A stretch of DNA of 64,000 bases from Chloroflexota bacterium (GTDB taxonomy: Bacteria > Chloroflexota > Dehalococcoidia > UBA1151 > TMED-70): positions 1-64,000 of the forward strand of contig PBHA01000018.1 of assembly GCA_002719425.1 (NCBI GenBank), in the 5' to 3' direction. Below, piece by piece: positions 26,004-35,696 of the stretch. The stretch's first letter is position 1; each line of letters opens with the position of its first letter. A program made the position numbers and the translations under genes. Under the pieces are notes generated by a model. The model made no database searches. It had not been told where the DNA came from and worked only from the letters and a program-made list of their open reading frames with translations.

Positions 26004-29000
26004 TTGGCTAAATCAAGTAAAATTTCAATAAAAGGTGCAAGAGAGCATAACCTCAAGAATATCAACTTAGAAATTCCAAGAGAAAAATTTGTAGTTATAA
26101 CTGGAGTCTCGGGATCAGGTAAAAGTAGTCTTGCATTTGATACTCTTTACGCTGAAGGGCAAAGAAGATATGTTGAGTCTTTATCAGCATATGCAAGGCA
26201 GTTCTTAGGAAGGATGGAAAAACCAGATGTTGATCAAATAGATGGCCTTTCTCCCTCAATTTCTATTGATCAAAAGGGAGTTTCAAGAAACCCTAGGTCA
26301 ACTGTTGGAACAGTCACAGAAATATACGATTACTTTAGACTTCTATATTCAAGGATAGGAATCCCTCATTGCTACAGTTGTGGAAAACGAATTGAAAAAC
26401 AAGATGTGCAAAAAATTGTTGAAAATATATGTGAGTATGAAGATGGGACGCGATTTATGATTCTTTCTCCTATTATTCGTCATATGAAAGGCCAGCATCT
26501 AAATGTAATAGAAAAAATAAAGTCAGAAGGATTTTCTAGACTAAGAGTTGATGGAGATATTTTTGATATTGATGAAGAAATAAAACTGGAAAAAAATAAA
26601 TGGCATAACATTGAAATTGTAATTGATCGACTGATCATTGATTCAAATATAGATAGAAAAAGAGTTTCATCATCAGTTGAAACTGGTTTAAAGTATGGAA
26701 ACGGTGTCATATACATAGATCAAATAGATGGAGAAGAAATAATTTACTCTGAAGATCTTGCATGCACAGATTGCAATATTTCATTATCTGAACTAGAACC
26801 AAGAAGCTTTTCTTTCAATACACCATTTGGAGCATGCTCCAAATGTACAGGCCTAGGTTTTTCATTGGAAGTTGACCCAAACTTAATAATTAGAGACCCT
26901 AATCTGTCCATAAATGAAAAAGGAATGGAGATTGTAGAGGATGCAAGAATTGTCCTAAGCTGGCAAAAAAATAATTTTTTCTCTATATTAGAAGAGTTGA
27001 AAATAGATAAAAATTTACCTATAAAAAAAATAAATAAGTCTATCCTTAATTTACTTTTATATGGAATTATCGATTCTGAGTTTCCTAAAGAAAATAATAT
27101 CGATGAACTTGAATTTTTAATTCGATATTATGATGGATTAATTCCTTCAATTGAAAAAAGATATCTAAACTCAGATTCTGAAAAGATAAAGGAAGAAATA
27201 CTAAAATTTATGTCTGAGAGCCCATGCTCTGATTGTAAGGGGCAAAGATTAAAACCAGAATCTTTATCTGTATTTGTTCTTGGCAAGAACATAATGGAGG
27301 CTACAGGTATGTCTATTTTGGATTGCTACAACTGGATAAATATAGAGGAGGCTCACCCTTCCCCTCTTAGCTTAAGCGAACAAAAAATTTCTGAAGAAAT
27401 ATTTAAGGAAATAAATTCAAGGCTTTCGTTTCTAATCGAAGTCGGGTTAGGTTATATTAGTCTCGACAGAATGTCCTCAACCTTATCAGGTGGAGAAGGG
27501 CAAAGAATACGATTGGCAACTCAAATAGGAGCTGGTTTAACTGGAGTTATGTATGTTTGTGATGAACCTTCAATTGGCTTACATCCAATAGATAATGAAA
27601 AGCTGATTAAGACTCTTATCAACCTAAAAGATATTGGCAATACAGTTATAGTTGTTGAACATGATGAGTATGTGATGAAATCTGCTGATCAAATAATTGA
27701 TATGGGGCCTGGGGCGGGTTCATATGGAGGCAACGTGATTGCTCAAGGGTCTCCCTCAGAAATAATGAAAAATAAAGAATCTATAACAGGAAGTTATCTT
27801 TCTGGAAAAAAAGAAATTTCAGTTCCAAAAAAAAGGAAGAAAAGTAAAGAGCGTATAGAAATCATCGGAGCTACAGAAAATAATCTCAAGAATATAGATG
27901 TTAATATCCCTCTAAATAATTTTGTTTGCGTTGCAGGTGTATCAGGTTCAGGTAAAAGCACACTTATTAATGACATTCTGTCTAAAGCATTACTAAAAAA
28001 GATAACAAAAAAATCTGTTAAAGAAGGAAAATATACTGAAATTAAAGGAATTGAAAATATAGACAAAATAATTGTAATTGATCAATCGCCTATAGGAAGA
28101 ACCCCAAGATCTAACCCAGCAACTTATACAGGATTATTCACACCAATTAGAGAACTATTTTCAAAAATGCCTGAGGCTATGAGTAGAGGTTATAAAGCTG
28201 GAAGATTTTCTTTCAACGTAAAGGGAGGTAGATGTGAGGAGTGCTCAGGAGCAGGATATAAAGAAATTGAAATGCAATTTTTACCTGATGTTACGATTCC
28301 ATGCGAAATTTGCAAAGGTAAAAGGTATAACAACGATGCATTAGAAATAAAGTTTAAGGGAGAATCAATTTCAGATATTTTAGACAAGACAGTAGAAGAT
28401 GCTATAGAAATATTTGAAAATATTCCAAATGTAAAGAAAAAGCTTGAAACTCTAAATAATGTTGGCTTAGGTTACATAAAATTAGGACAACCCGCAACAA
28501 CTCTTTCGGGAGGCGAAGCTCAAAGAATAAAACTTTCTACAGAACTTGCTAAAAGATCAACAGGTAACACTTTTTATATACTTGATGAACCTACAACTGG
28601 CCTTTCATTTGAAGATTGTTCAAAGTTACTTAATGTCCTGCATGCATTAGTAGAAAACGGAAATTCAGTTGTTGTTATTGAGCATCATTTAGATATGATA
28701 AAAAATGCAGACTGGATAATTGAATTAGGACCTGAGGCAGGAGACAAAGGAGGGCAAATTATATCTGAAGGAACACCAGAGTTTATAGCATCAACAAAAA
28801 CTCCGACTGGAATTTTTTTAGAGCAGCTCAATAACATAATAAAAGATAAAAATGCAGAAGGAAGATTGATAAAAACTAAAAAAATTAAAAAAAATAACGA
28901 AAAAATTATTAAAAATGAATTTCTTCCAGAACGACCTAAATCACTCAAAATAAAGAGAAGAAAATATACTCTTAGTAGATGGAGAAGAAGAAGGTTGTCT

Positions 29001-29012
29001 AGGGTCAATTGA
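26004..29012 (+). CDS. uvrA: Excinuclease ABC subunit A with basic C-terminal extension
   Basis: A 1002-aa nucleotide-excision-repair damage sensor. It has two ABC ATPase halves: Walker A GVSGSGKSSL (near 32) and GVSGSGKSTL (near 648), signatures LSGGEGQRIRLA and LSGGEAQRIKLS. Zinc fingers are intact (CTDC...CSKC; CEEC...CEIC). The start is TTG 26004. Typical UvrA ends about 945; here a 55-residue Lys/Arg-rich tail follows (KTKKIKKNNEK, KIKRRKYTLSRWRRRR). It overlaps the convergent membrane gene by 8 nt. Confidence 0.96.
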   Translation: MAKSSKISIKGAREHNLKNINLEIPREKFVVITGVSGSGKSSLAFDTLYAEGQRRYVESLSAYARQFLGRMEKPDVDQIDGLSPSISIDQKGVSRNPRSTVGTVTEIYDYFRLLYSRIGIPHCYSCGKRIEKQDVQKIVENICEYEDGTRFMILSPIIRHMKGQHLNVIEKIKSEGFSRLRVDGDIFDIDEEIKLEKNKWHNIEIVIDRLIIDSNIDRKRVSSSVETGLKYGNGVIYIDQIDGEEIIYSEDLACTDCNISLSELEPRSFSFNTPFGACSKCTGLGFSLEVDPNLIIRDPNLSINEKGMEIVEDARIVLSWQKNNFFSILEELKIDKNLPIKKINKSILNLLLYGIIDSEFPKENNIDELEFLIRYYDGLIPSIEKRYLNSDSEKIKEEILKFMSESPCSDCKGQRLKPESLSVFVLGKNIMEATGMSILDCYNWINIEEAHPSPLSLSEQKISEEIFKEINSRLSFLIEVGLGYISLDRMSSTLSGGEGQRIRLATQIGAGLTGVMYVCDEPSIGLHPIDNEKLIKTLINLKDIGNTVIVVEHDEYVMKSADQIIDMGPGAGSYGGNVIAQGSPSEIMKNKESITGSYLSGKKEISVPKKRKKSKERIEIIGATENNLKNIDVNIPLNNFVCVAGVSGSGKSTLINDILSKALLKKITKKSVKEGKYTEIKGIENIDKIIVIDQSPIGRTPRSNPATYTGLFTPIRELFSKMPEAMSRGYKAGRFSFNVKGGRCEECSGAGYKEIEMQFLPDVTIPCEICKGKRYNNDALEIKFKGESISDILDKTVEDAIEIFENIPNVKKKLETLNNVGLGYIKLGQPATTLSGGEAQRIKLSTELAKRSTGNTFYILDEPTTGLSFEDCSKLLNVLHALVENGNSVVVIEHHLDMIKNADWIIELGPEAGDKGGQIISEGTPEFIASTKTPTGIFLEQLNNIIKDKNAEGRLIKTKKIKKNNEKIIKNEFLPERPKSLKIKRRKYTLSRWRRRRLSRVN

Positions 29013-29532
29013 ATAAATCAATAAAAGACTTGACTACGTCAACAGCTCTGTAATTATCTAAGAATCTCCATACATGAAGAATATACTCTTGGAACATTTT
29101 TAATCCAAAAGCAAAAAACAAAACCAAAACTATATTTTTTCTACTATGAGCTTTTTTAAATTTATTCAAAAAAGCTATACCTATAAACCAAAATTCAAAT
29201 ACATTAGGAAATAAAAATAAAATAAATCTTTCTTCATAAATTTCAAACAAGATAAAACCTATAATCCTAAAAATAAACAAAGCAATACTAATGTTTCTAA
29301 CGCTAGAGGACCATCTAAGGGTAATTAATAAAAAAAACGAAATATAAAATAAGTCTAAAAATTTATCCAGAACTTGATAATTCCTTACTCCTCCCAAAGA
29401 AATTAGATTCATCATAAAAAGATCTGAGAAATCAATAAGAATAACTAATAAACCTCCAAAAAAATTAAACTTAAACACTATCAGAGAGGCAAAAATTCTA
29501 ACAAAAGATATTATTATTTCTTCAACTGTCAT
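29005..29532 (-). CDS. Multi-pass membrane protein, unknown function
   Basis: A 175-aa protein with about five hydrophobic helices. Distinct segments are FFGGLLVILIDFSDLF, FRIIGFILFEIYEERFILFLFPN and QEYILHVWRFLDNYRAVD near the end. It is rich in aromatic residues, without a recognisable catalytic motif. Convergent with uvrA, overlapping it by 8 nt. I cannot assign a family. Confidence 0.6.
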   Translation of the reverse strand: MTVEEIIISFVRIFASLIVFKFNFFGGLLVILIDFSDLFMMNLISLGGVRNYQVLDKFLDLFYISFFLLITLRWSSSVRNISIALFIFRIIGFILFEIYEERFILFLFPNVFEFWFIGIAFLNKFKKAHSRKNIVLVLFFAFGLKMFQEYILHVWRFLDNYRAVDVVKSFIDLFN

Positions 29533-29631
29533 ATATAAATAATCTTATTAATTAGTAACAATAATATATCAATAATCAAGTTCTCTAAATATTGAAAAAA
29601 TGAAAAGCTTGTAACTGGTAAAATATTTTTT

Positions 29632-31107
29632 ATGAAAAATAAAAAGAAATATGTAATATCAATAGACCAAGGGAGTACATCCACAAGATGTGTAATTTAC
29701 GATGATGAATTAAATTCTATTGCAAGCAGCCAATATAAATTAGATGAGATATACCCAAAAGAAGGGTGGGTGGAGCTTGATCCTAACCAAATAATAGAAA
29801 GTGTCTTATATACAATCAAAGATGTTGTATCAAAATCAGAAATTGATAAAGAAAAAATAATTTCAATAGGAATAACAAACCAAAGAGAGACTATAGTTTT
29901 TTGGGATAAATTAAATTTAAAACCGATAACAAATGCCATAAGCTGGCAATGCCTGAGAGGAAAAGAAATATGCGATAAGCTAAAGGGTAGTAAATTTGAA
30001 GAATTACTAGTTGATTCAACAGGATTAAAGCTAGATCCATATTTTTCTTTTTCAAAAATTGTATGGGCTATAGAGAACAATAAAACAATATATAAATTGT
30101 TAGCTCAAAATAAGTTGAATTTTGGAACTATTGATTCATGGTTATTAGCTAATATTATTGAAGGAAGTCCTCACAAAATAGAAGTTACAAATGCATCAAG
30201 AACAGGACTATATAATACAAAATTAGAAGATTGGGATGCTGAATTATTATCTATTTTGGGTATTAATAGATCGTTTCTTCCCAAAATATTTAGTTCAAAT
30301 GAAACTTTTGGAAACATAAAAAAAGAAATTATAGGCAAATCATTACCTGTAAATGCTATTCTTGGGGATCAGCAATCTTCTTTATACGGACACAAAGAAA
30401 AAGAAGGGTTTGAAATAAAATGTACTTTTGGTACTGGCGGGTTTCTACTCATAGACACAGGAAATAAAAGAATTAAAAATAATGAAAATTTCCTTTCAAC
30501 TCTAGCTTTCAAAAAAAATAAAAGTACAAATTATGCGCTAGAAGGTAGTATTCTTTCAGCTGGTTCAACTATTGAATGGCTAAAGAAAATAGGTATTATA
30601 GAAAATTTTGAAAATATTGAAAAAGAAATTGAATCAAGTAAATGGAATCAAATTATGGTCATACCAGCAATAAATGGACTAGGAGCTCCTTTTTGGAATG
30701 GTAATATTCGAGCTAGTTTAGAAAATCTTAGTTCGAATACTACAAGAGGAGATATAATTAGAGCTACATTTGAATCGATAGCATTTTCCACAAAAGCAAT
30801 TATTGAAAGTATAGAAAAAACTATAGGACTTAATATAAGTGAAATAAAAATAGATGGAGGAATTTCTAAAAGTAACTTCTTTTCTCAATTTTTAGCAGAC
30901 TTAATTGATAAAAAAATAAAAGTTGCAATAAACAGTGAAACTACCTCACTAGGAGTAGCAAAATTATCCTTAGAAGCATCAAAAATAATAAAAAATAATA
31001 AGAATGGCTACGTAGATTTCAATCCAAAAACTAATAATTTAGAACTATATAATAATAAGTATAAAAATTGGAAAAAATTAATTCTAAAAAAGATTAAGGA
31101 GAATTAA
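29632..31107 (+). CDS. glpK: Glycerol kinase
   Basis: A 491-aa FGGY kinase phosphorylating glycerol to sn-glycerol-3-phosphate. It shows the ATPase start SIDQGSTSTRCVIYD, TNQRETIVFWDK, AISWQCLRG, a VTNASRTGLYN segment, LGDQQSSLYGH, CTFGTGGFLLIDTG, and the C-terminal DGGISKSNFFSQFLADL. Length matches GlpK. No glpF or glpD is nearby. The next gene begins immediately after the stop, with GGAG inside the end of glpK, so they are one unit. Confidence 0.93.
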   Translation: MKNKKKYVISIDQGSTSTRCVIYDDELNSIASSQYKLDEIYPKEGWVELDPNQIIESVLYTIKDVVSKSEIDKEKIISIGITNQRETIVFWDKLNLKPITNAISWQCLRGKEICDKLKGSKFEELLVDSTGLKLDPYFSFSKIVWAIENNKTIYKLLAQNKLNFGTIDSWLLANIIEGSPHKIEVTNASRTGLYNTKLEDWDAELLSILGINRSFLPKIFSSNETFGNIKKEIIGKSLPVNAILGDQQSSLYGHKEKEGFEIKCTFGTGGFLLIDTGNKRIKNNENFLSTLAFKKNKSTNYALEGSILSAGSTIEWLKKIGIIENFENIEKEIESSKWNQIMVIPAINGLGAPFWNGNIRASLENLSSNTTRGDIIRATFESIAFSTKAIIESIEKTIGLNISEIKIDGGISKSNFFSQFLADLIDKKIKVAINSETTSLGVAKLSLEASKIIKNNKNGYVDFNPKTNNLELYNNKYKNWKKLILKKIKEN

Positions 31108-32142
31108 ATGTATTTAGGAACTCAGGTTGCACCAAGAGATGCAAGCGATTTAGAAGTATGGGCACAACTAGGAGTTAATAATATTTGTGCAGATCCTTTT
31201 TATGAAGATGAAAATGGGAAATACATTTCAATAAACCCCCATGATTGGACTGTAGAAATATTAGAAAAACATATAGAAATATTGAGTAATTATGGACTTA
31301 ATCTTGATATGGTGCAGATACCTCTTTCATCTAGACCTCTTGAAGAATCTCAAAGTCCAAATATCATGCTAGGAAAATCTCCTGAAAGAGATAAAGAAAT
31401 AGAATCAATTCAAAATCTAATTTCATTATGTTCAAAAGTAGGAATTCCTGCAGTTAAGTATAATATGAACATTATCGGAATACCAAGATCTGAGAGCGAA
31501 AAAGGAAGAGGCGGTTCAATAAACTCTACTTTTAGATGGGAAAAAATAAATCAAAACGATCCACCAGGAATAGCTGGAGTTCTAGATGTTGATACAAATT
31601 GGGAAAGAATAGATTATTTTCTTGAAAGAGTAGTGCCAGTTGCTGAAGAATATAAAGTTAGATTAGCTTGTCATCCTCACGATCCATATACTCCGGATGG
31701 ATACAAAGGAGTCTCCAGAGTTCTTGCTACTGTTGAAGGATTGAAAAAATTTATTTCAATGCATGAAAATCCTTATCATGGGTTAAATTTCTGTCAAGGA
31801 ACAGTGACAGAGATGCTAGATGATCCTGGAAAAGAAATATTTGATGTTATCAAATATTTTGGCGAAAAAGAGAAAATATTTAATGTTCATTTTAGAAATA
31901 TCTTAGGTAAAAAATTAGATTTTATGGAAGTTTTTCCAGACGAAGGCTCAATTGATATGATCAAGGCATTGAAAGCATATCAAGAAGTAAACTACAAATA
32001 TATGCTAATGCCAGATCATGTTCCTAGCATATCAGGTCCTAACAAAAGTGGAGTTGCGTTTTCGTATTGTTACGGATATATAACTGCAGGGCTACAATCA
32101 ATTAAGGAACCAAGAGAAATACCTTGGGTAAGAAAAAAATAA
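31108..32142 (+). CDS. Mannonate dehydratase-like enzyme
   Basis: A 344-aa TIM-barrel protein of the UxuA family, which dehydrates D-mannonate to 2-keto-3-deoxygluconate using a divalent metal. Family landmarks are RLACHPHDPYTPDG, GLNFCQGTVTEM, FNVHFRNI, EVFPDEGSIDM and YMLMPDHVPSI, all with conserved metal or substrate residues. It sits directly after glpK. The later KDG kinase (48.5 kb) would use its product, supporting a hexuronate route. True substrate range in this subgroup is not settled. Confidence 0.85.
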   Translation: MYLGTQVAPRDASDLEVWAQLGVNNICADPFYEDENGKYISINPHDWTVEILEKHIEILSNYGLNLDMVQIPLSSRPLEESQSPNIMLGKSPERDKEIESIQNLISLCSKVGIPAVKYNMNIIGIPRSESEKGRGGSINSTFRWEKINQNDPPGIAGVLDVDTNWERIDYFLERVVPVAEEYKVRLACHPHDPYTPDGYKGVSRVLATVEGLKKFISMHENPYHGLNFCQGTVTEMLDDPGKEIFDVIKYFGEKEKIFNVHFRNILGKKLDFMEVFPDEGSIDMIKALKAYQEVNYKYMLMPDHVPSISGPNKSGVAFSYCYGYITAGLQSIKEPREIPWVRKK

Positions 32143-32166
32143 TATCTTAATTATAGTTAGCTTTTA

Positions 32167-32559
32167 CTAAGGAGCTGGTTGAATAAGCTCTATTCTTATT
32201 CCACCTGGAGCTCCAATAAAGCCAATCTTTCTTCCATCTGGCTGAGGTAGAGGTCCTTCTTTATGAACAGCCCCTAATGATACAAGACGTTCAATATCTG
32301 CTTCAATGTCATCAGTGTCAAAACCAAAGTGTTCAAGACCGTAATGAGCATCATCATCAGCAGGACCTAAAGTTTCATTAGTCCTTTCACTAGAGATGTT
32401 TATAGCCAAACCTCCTTCAGTTTGAGTTATTATAAAAGTGTCTCCGACAGGCCTTACAGTTTCAGAAATAATCTTTACATTAAAGGCTTTTACAAACCAT
32501 TCAGCTGTAACTTTTGGATCTTTTGACTTTATATGAATATGATTTACGTTATATGGCAT
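32167..32559 (-). CDS. VOC/glyoxalase-family protein
   Basis: A 130-aa vicinal-oxygen-chelate protein with two beta-alpha-beta-beta-beta modules. Ligand-type residues are His in VNHIHIKSKDP, His in YGLEHFGFDTDD and Glu in GIRIELIQPA. It could be a glyoxalase, dioxygenase or epimerase; the sequence does not decide. It is the last gene of the AcoX-2-oxoacid dehydrogenase block on the minus strand, 10 nt after acoX. Confidence 0.82.
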   Translation of the reverse strand: MPYNVNHIHIKSKDPKVTAEWFVKAFNVKIISETVRPVGDTFIITQTEGGLAINISSERTNETLGPADDDAHYGLEHFGFDTDDIEADIERLVSLGAVHKEGPLPQPDGRKIGFIGAPGGIRIELIQPAP

Positions 32560-32569
32560 TATATGCTTC

Positions 32570-33541
32570 CTATGCTTTTAATTTATTTTCTTGGTTTACA
32601 GATTTTATAACATCTAGTACAAAGGGACCTTCTTTTTGAAGGGTTATTTCAATTTTATTTTTTTTATAGATCTCTAACTCTCTCTCTCCATCTAGGGCGA
32701 TTGTTCCTGAATAATCAGATAAATAAAATTTCTTATCATAGGAAAAAAGTTCCCAATTCTTAATATTAATTTCTGTGATTAGACCTGGTGCGATCGGAGC
32801 ATAAATCTTATCACCTTTTTTCCCAAACTCGATTTTAAGAGCATGATTTTGAGGAATTTCAGTAAGTTTAGAACCTATTGATGATAAACCAATAGAAATA
32901 GGATTTGATTGCGTCAGAAATAGTTGATCAAGCACATTTGGGTCCCATATAGCTTTTGAACCAACAAAATTTTGATTACTAATGGCAAGATCAATTAACG
33001 CCAAGTCTTCATATTTATCATCTATGGAGAAAGTAATAATTGGTTTTTGAAAAATTAATTCTTTATGATTAGAAGTATTTAGAGACTTTACATAAAATCC
33101 AGCTGCGAGACCAGCTACTGTAGGGTCTATCATTATAGGGAAAGCATTATTTGTTCCTGTTGAAATAGGAATAATAGGCACATTTCCAACTTCTTTTGCT
33201 ACTAATCTGTTGGTTCCGTCTCCACCAAGAACTAAAACACAGGCACAGTCCATGTCTTTAACAAGCCTTGAGGCATAAAGTGTTTGTTGTGGACCATCAA
33301 AGTGTTTTGTATCTAAAAAATTCACCTCAATACTATCCTTTAATTCATCTATGCAAGGTCTAAATAATCCTGATTTGTCAGGCATAAAATATATTTTTTT
33401 TACGCCTTTATAGGCTAATCCTTTAACAAATCTTGTTATTATATTAGCCTTTTCTTGATTAGAGATAACTCTTCCAGAAGCAACCAGTCTTCTTATGTCT
33501 TTTCCTGCAGATGGGTTTGCAATTATTGCTACTCCCTTCAA
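32570..33541 (-). CDS. AcoX-like ATP-NAD kinase-family protein
   Basis: A 323-aa protein of the NAD-kinase/diacylglycerol-kinase fold. The N-terminus is VAIIANPSAGKDIRRLVA and the phosphate loop LVLGGDGTNRLVAKEV, with a STGTNNAFP motif. This combination and position match AcoX, which is encoded with acetoin dehydrogenase genes in several bacteria and whose exact role is not established. It follows the E2 gene by 1 nt, in order E1-alpha, E1-beta, E2, AcoX. Confidence 0.78.
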   Translation of the reverse strand: MKGVAIIANPSAGKDIRRLVASGRVISNQEKANIITRFVKGLAYKGVKKIYFMPDKSGLFRPCIDELKDSIEVNFLDTKHFDGPQQTLYASRLVKDMDCACVLVLGGDGTNRLVAKEVGNVPIIPISTGTNNAFPIMIDPTVAGLAAGFYVKSLNTSNHKELIFQKPIITFSIDDKYEDLALIDLAISNQNFVGSKAIWDPNVLDQLFLTQSNPISIGLSSIGSKLTEIPQNHALKIEFGKKGDKIYAPIAPGLITEINIKNWELFSYDKKFYLSDYSGTIALDGERELEIYKKNKIEITLQKEGPFVLDVIKSVNQENKLKA

Positions 33542-33542
33542 C

Positions 33543-34712
33543 TTATATACTTTCTATGTTGCTAATCAATGAATCTAAGAAATTTGAAGCAGGTACACCA
33601 TCTAATGCTCTATGATCAAAAGTTAATGACAAGAATATAAAATTACTTTCAAGAAGGTTTCTATCTTCATCCAAAGAAAGATCTTTAGTAATCTTTCCAA
33701 CTCCAAGAATAGCAACCTCGGGGGGATTTATAATCGGATTGAAATACTCAACATTATATGATGAAAGATTTGAAATAGTAAAACTGGATCCATTTATTTC
33801 ATCTGGTAAAATTTTATTAGCTTTGATCTTTTTTGAAAATTCTCTTATTTCCTTACTTATATCTAAATAATTTTTATCTTGAGAGTTTTTGATTACTGGA
33901 ACAATTAACCCATCAGATACTGCCATAGCTACACCCAGATTTATATTTTTCCAAATTTTCATTTCATTATTTTCGTAGTGAGAATTTAATTTAGGGTGTT
34001 TTTGCAATGTATCTGAGACTATTTTTACTAAAAGGTCATTAATTTGTGGTCTGATTTTATGAGGCCTCCATTCGGAGATTAATTTTTTTTGATAATTCAA
34101 TAAATTATCCACACAAGCTTTAGAATTTAGTGTTACAAGAGGGTTACTAGCGCTCGAGTACATTCTTTCTGCAATTATTTGTCTTACATTGTTATTCACC
34201 AAAGAATCGCCTAAAATGAGTGAAGGATTAGAAACACTACTCTCTACTTGGCTTGATTCGGAAGCTTTTTTAACATCATCCTCGGTTATTCGTCCTGAAG
34301 GACCTGTTCCAACAATATTAGATATATCAACATTTAATTTTTTTGCTAAATTTCTGGCTCTTGGGGATGCTACAGATTTACTATTTGAATTATTTATTTT
34401 AATCTTCTTTGAGGGTGGTTCTTTTATTTTTTCAACTTCAGTTTCTTTTATTTCAATATCTGAAATATTTTCACCTTCAAGTAAAATCATTCCTAAAACT
34501 GTGCCAACTGGAACTAATTTTCCCTCTTCTACATCAATTCTTCCCAAAATCCCATCTGCAGGAGCTTCAACAGCTGCATTCACTTTTGTAGATTCGATTT
34601 CAACTAGTTCATCTCCTTTGTTTATTTGATCTCCTTGGTTTTTTAGCCACTTTACAACTGTACCGTCATTCATAGCCATTCCCCATTGTGGCAGATTTAT
34701 TTCTCTTGGCAT
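33543..34712 (-). CDS. Dihydrolipoamide acyltransferase (E2) of an acetoin/2-oxoacid dehydrogenase
   Basis: A 389-aa E2. An N-terminal lipoyl domain has the modified Lys in VEIESTKVNAAVEAPADG. A peripheral subunit-binding domain follows (SPRARNLAKKLNVDISNIVGTGPSGRI, about 115-145), then the catalytic acyltransferase domain with HRALDGVPA. It transfers the acyl group to CoA. The presence of acoX next door favours acetoin dehydrogenase over pyruvate dehydrogenase, though both remain possible. Confidence 0.85.
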   Translation of the reverse strand: MPREINLPQWGMAMNDGTVVKWLKNQGDQINKGDELVEIESTKVNAAVEAPADGILGRIDVEEGKLVPVGTVLGMILLEGENISDIEIKETEVEKIKEPPSKKIKINNSNSKSVASPRARNLAKKLNVDISNIVGTGPSGRITEDDVKKASESSQVESSVSNPSLILGDSLVNNNVRQIIAERMYSSASNPLVTLNSKACVDNLLNYQKKLISEWRPHKIRPQINDLLVKIVSDTLQKHPKLNSHYENNEMKIWKNINLGVAMAVSDGLIVPVIKNSQDKNYLDISKEIREFSKKIKANKILPDEINGSSFTISNLSSYNVEYFNPIINPPEVAILGVGKITKDLSLDEDRNLLESNFIFLSLTFDHRALDGVPASNFLDSLISNIESI

Positions 34713-34721
34713 TTTTCCCCC

Positions 34722-35681
34722 TTATTCCATGGTCTTCTTTACTGCTGTTATAACTTTTTCTTGATTAGGATAGACCAATTTTTCCAGTGAAGGAGTATAA
34801 GGTATATGAACCTGTTCTGAGGCTACTTTCATTATAGGAGACTGCAAAAACCAAAAACCTTCCTGTGCTACTATTGAGGAAATCTCAGAAGCTGCAGAAC
34901 ATACCTTATGAGCAGGGTCTACAACAATCAGTCTTCCTGTTTTTTCTACCGAATTTAATATAGCTTCCTTATCTAATGGAACCAAAGTTCTAGGGTTGAT
35001 AACCTCTGCAGAAATTCCCTCTTTTTCAAGTTCAATTGCAGCAGCCAATGATAAATTAACTGATCCAGCAATTCCTACAATAGTACAATCTGTTCCTTCT
35101 TTTACTATTTCAGCCTTTCCAAAAGGAATACTTTCATCAGTCACTTCTCCTCTAGTTCCATATAAGTTTGCATCCTCAAAAATAATTACAGGATCATCAT
35201 CTCTGACTGCTGTTTTGAGCAAGCCTTTGGCATCAGAAGAGTTTGCAGGAACTGCAATCTTAATACCAGGCATGTTCATAAACATAGGATATGGTCGATC
35301 TGAATGATGAGCTGCAGAGCCACTTCCATACATCATAGAAGCTCTGTAAACAACAGGAAGTGTTGCTTGACCACCAAACATATATCTCATTTTTGCTGCT
35401 TGTGAAATTAATTGATCCATTGCTACCCACATAAAACTAGTTACAGTTTCAACAATAGGTCTCATTCCAACTAGAGATGCTCCGATAGCTGCTCCAAAAA
35501 AACCATTTTCAGAAAGAGGCGTATCTAGAACCCTATCTTCACCAAATTCTTTTAGAAGATTAGCAGTTGCTCCATATACGGATAGTCTTATGTCTTCTCC
35601 CATAATAAAAACATTTTCATCTCTTCTCATTTCCTCAGCAATAGCCTCATTTATGGCTTCTGCAAAAATCTTTTCAGACAT
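34722..35681 (-). CDS. 2-oxoacid/acetoin dehydrogenase E1 beta subunit
   Basis: A 319-aa transketolase-like subunit. It opens with FAEAINEAIAEEMRRDENVFIMGEDI, then VLDTPLSENGFFGAAIGASLVGMRPIVE, AKMRYMFGGQ, and the C-terminal VDPAHKVCSAASEI. It pairs with the E1 alpha gene upstream to bind thiamine diphosphate. The genes are 15 nt apart; E2 follows 9 nt later. Confidence 0.9.
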   Translation of the reverse strand: MSEKIFAEAINEAIAEEMRRDENVFIMGEDIRLSVYGATANLLKEFGEDRVLDTPLSENGFFGAAIGASLVGMRPIVETVTSFMWVAMDQLISQAAKMRYMFGGQATLPVVYRASMMYGSGSAAHHSDRPYPMFMNMPGIKIAVPANSSDAKGLLKTAVRDDDPVIIFEDANLYGTRGEVTDESIPFGKAEIVKEGTDCTIVGIAGSVNLSLAAAIELEKEGISAEVINPRTLVPLDKEAILNSVEKTGRLIVVDPAHKVCSAASEISSIVAQEGFWFLQSPIMKVASEQVHIPYTPSLEKLVYPNQEKVITAVKKTME

Positions 35682-35696
35682 AGTTACTCCTTATCT

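Noticed and set aside
26480..26716. Antisense frame within uvrA
   Set aside because: Lies wholly inside a conserved gene, with no independent evidence.
34104..34114. Exact DnaA-box-like TTATCCACA
   Set aside because: A single copy within the coding sequence of the E2 gene, far from dnaA and without neighbouring boxes, so chance is likely.
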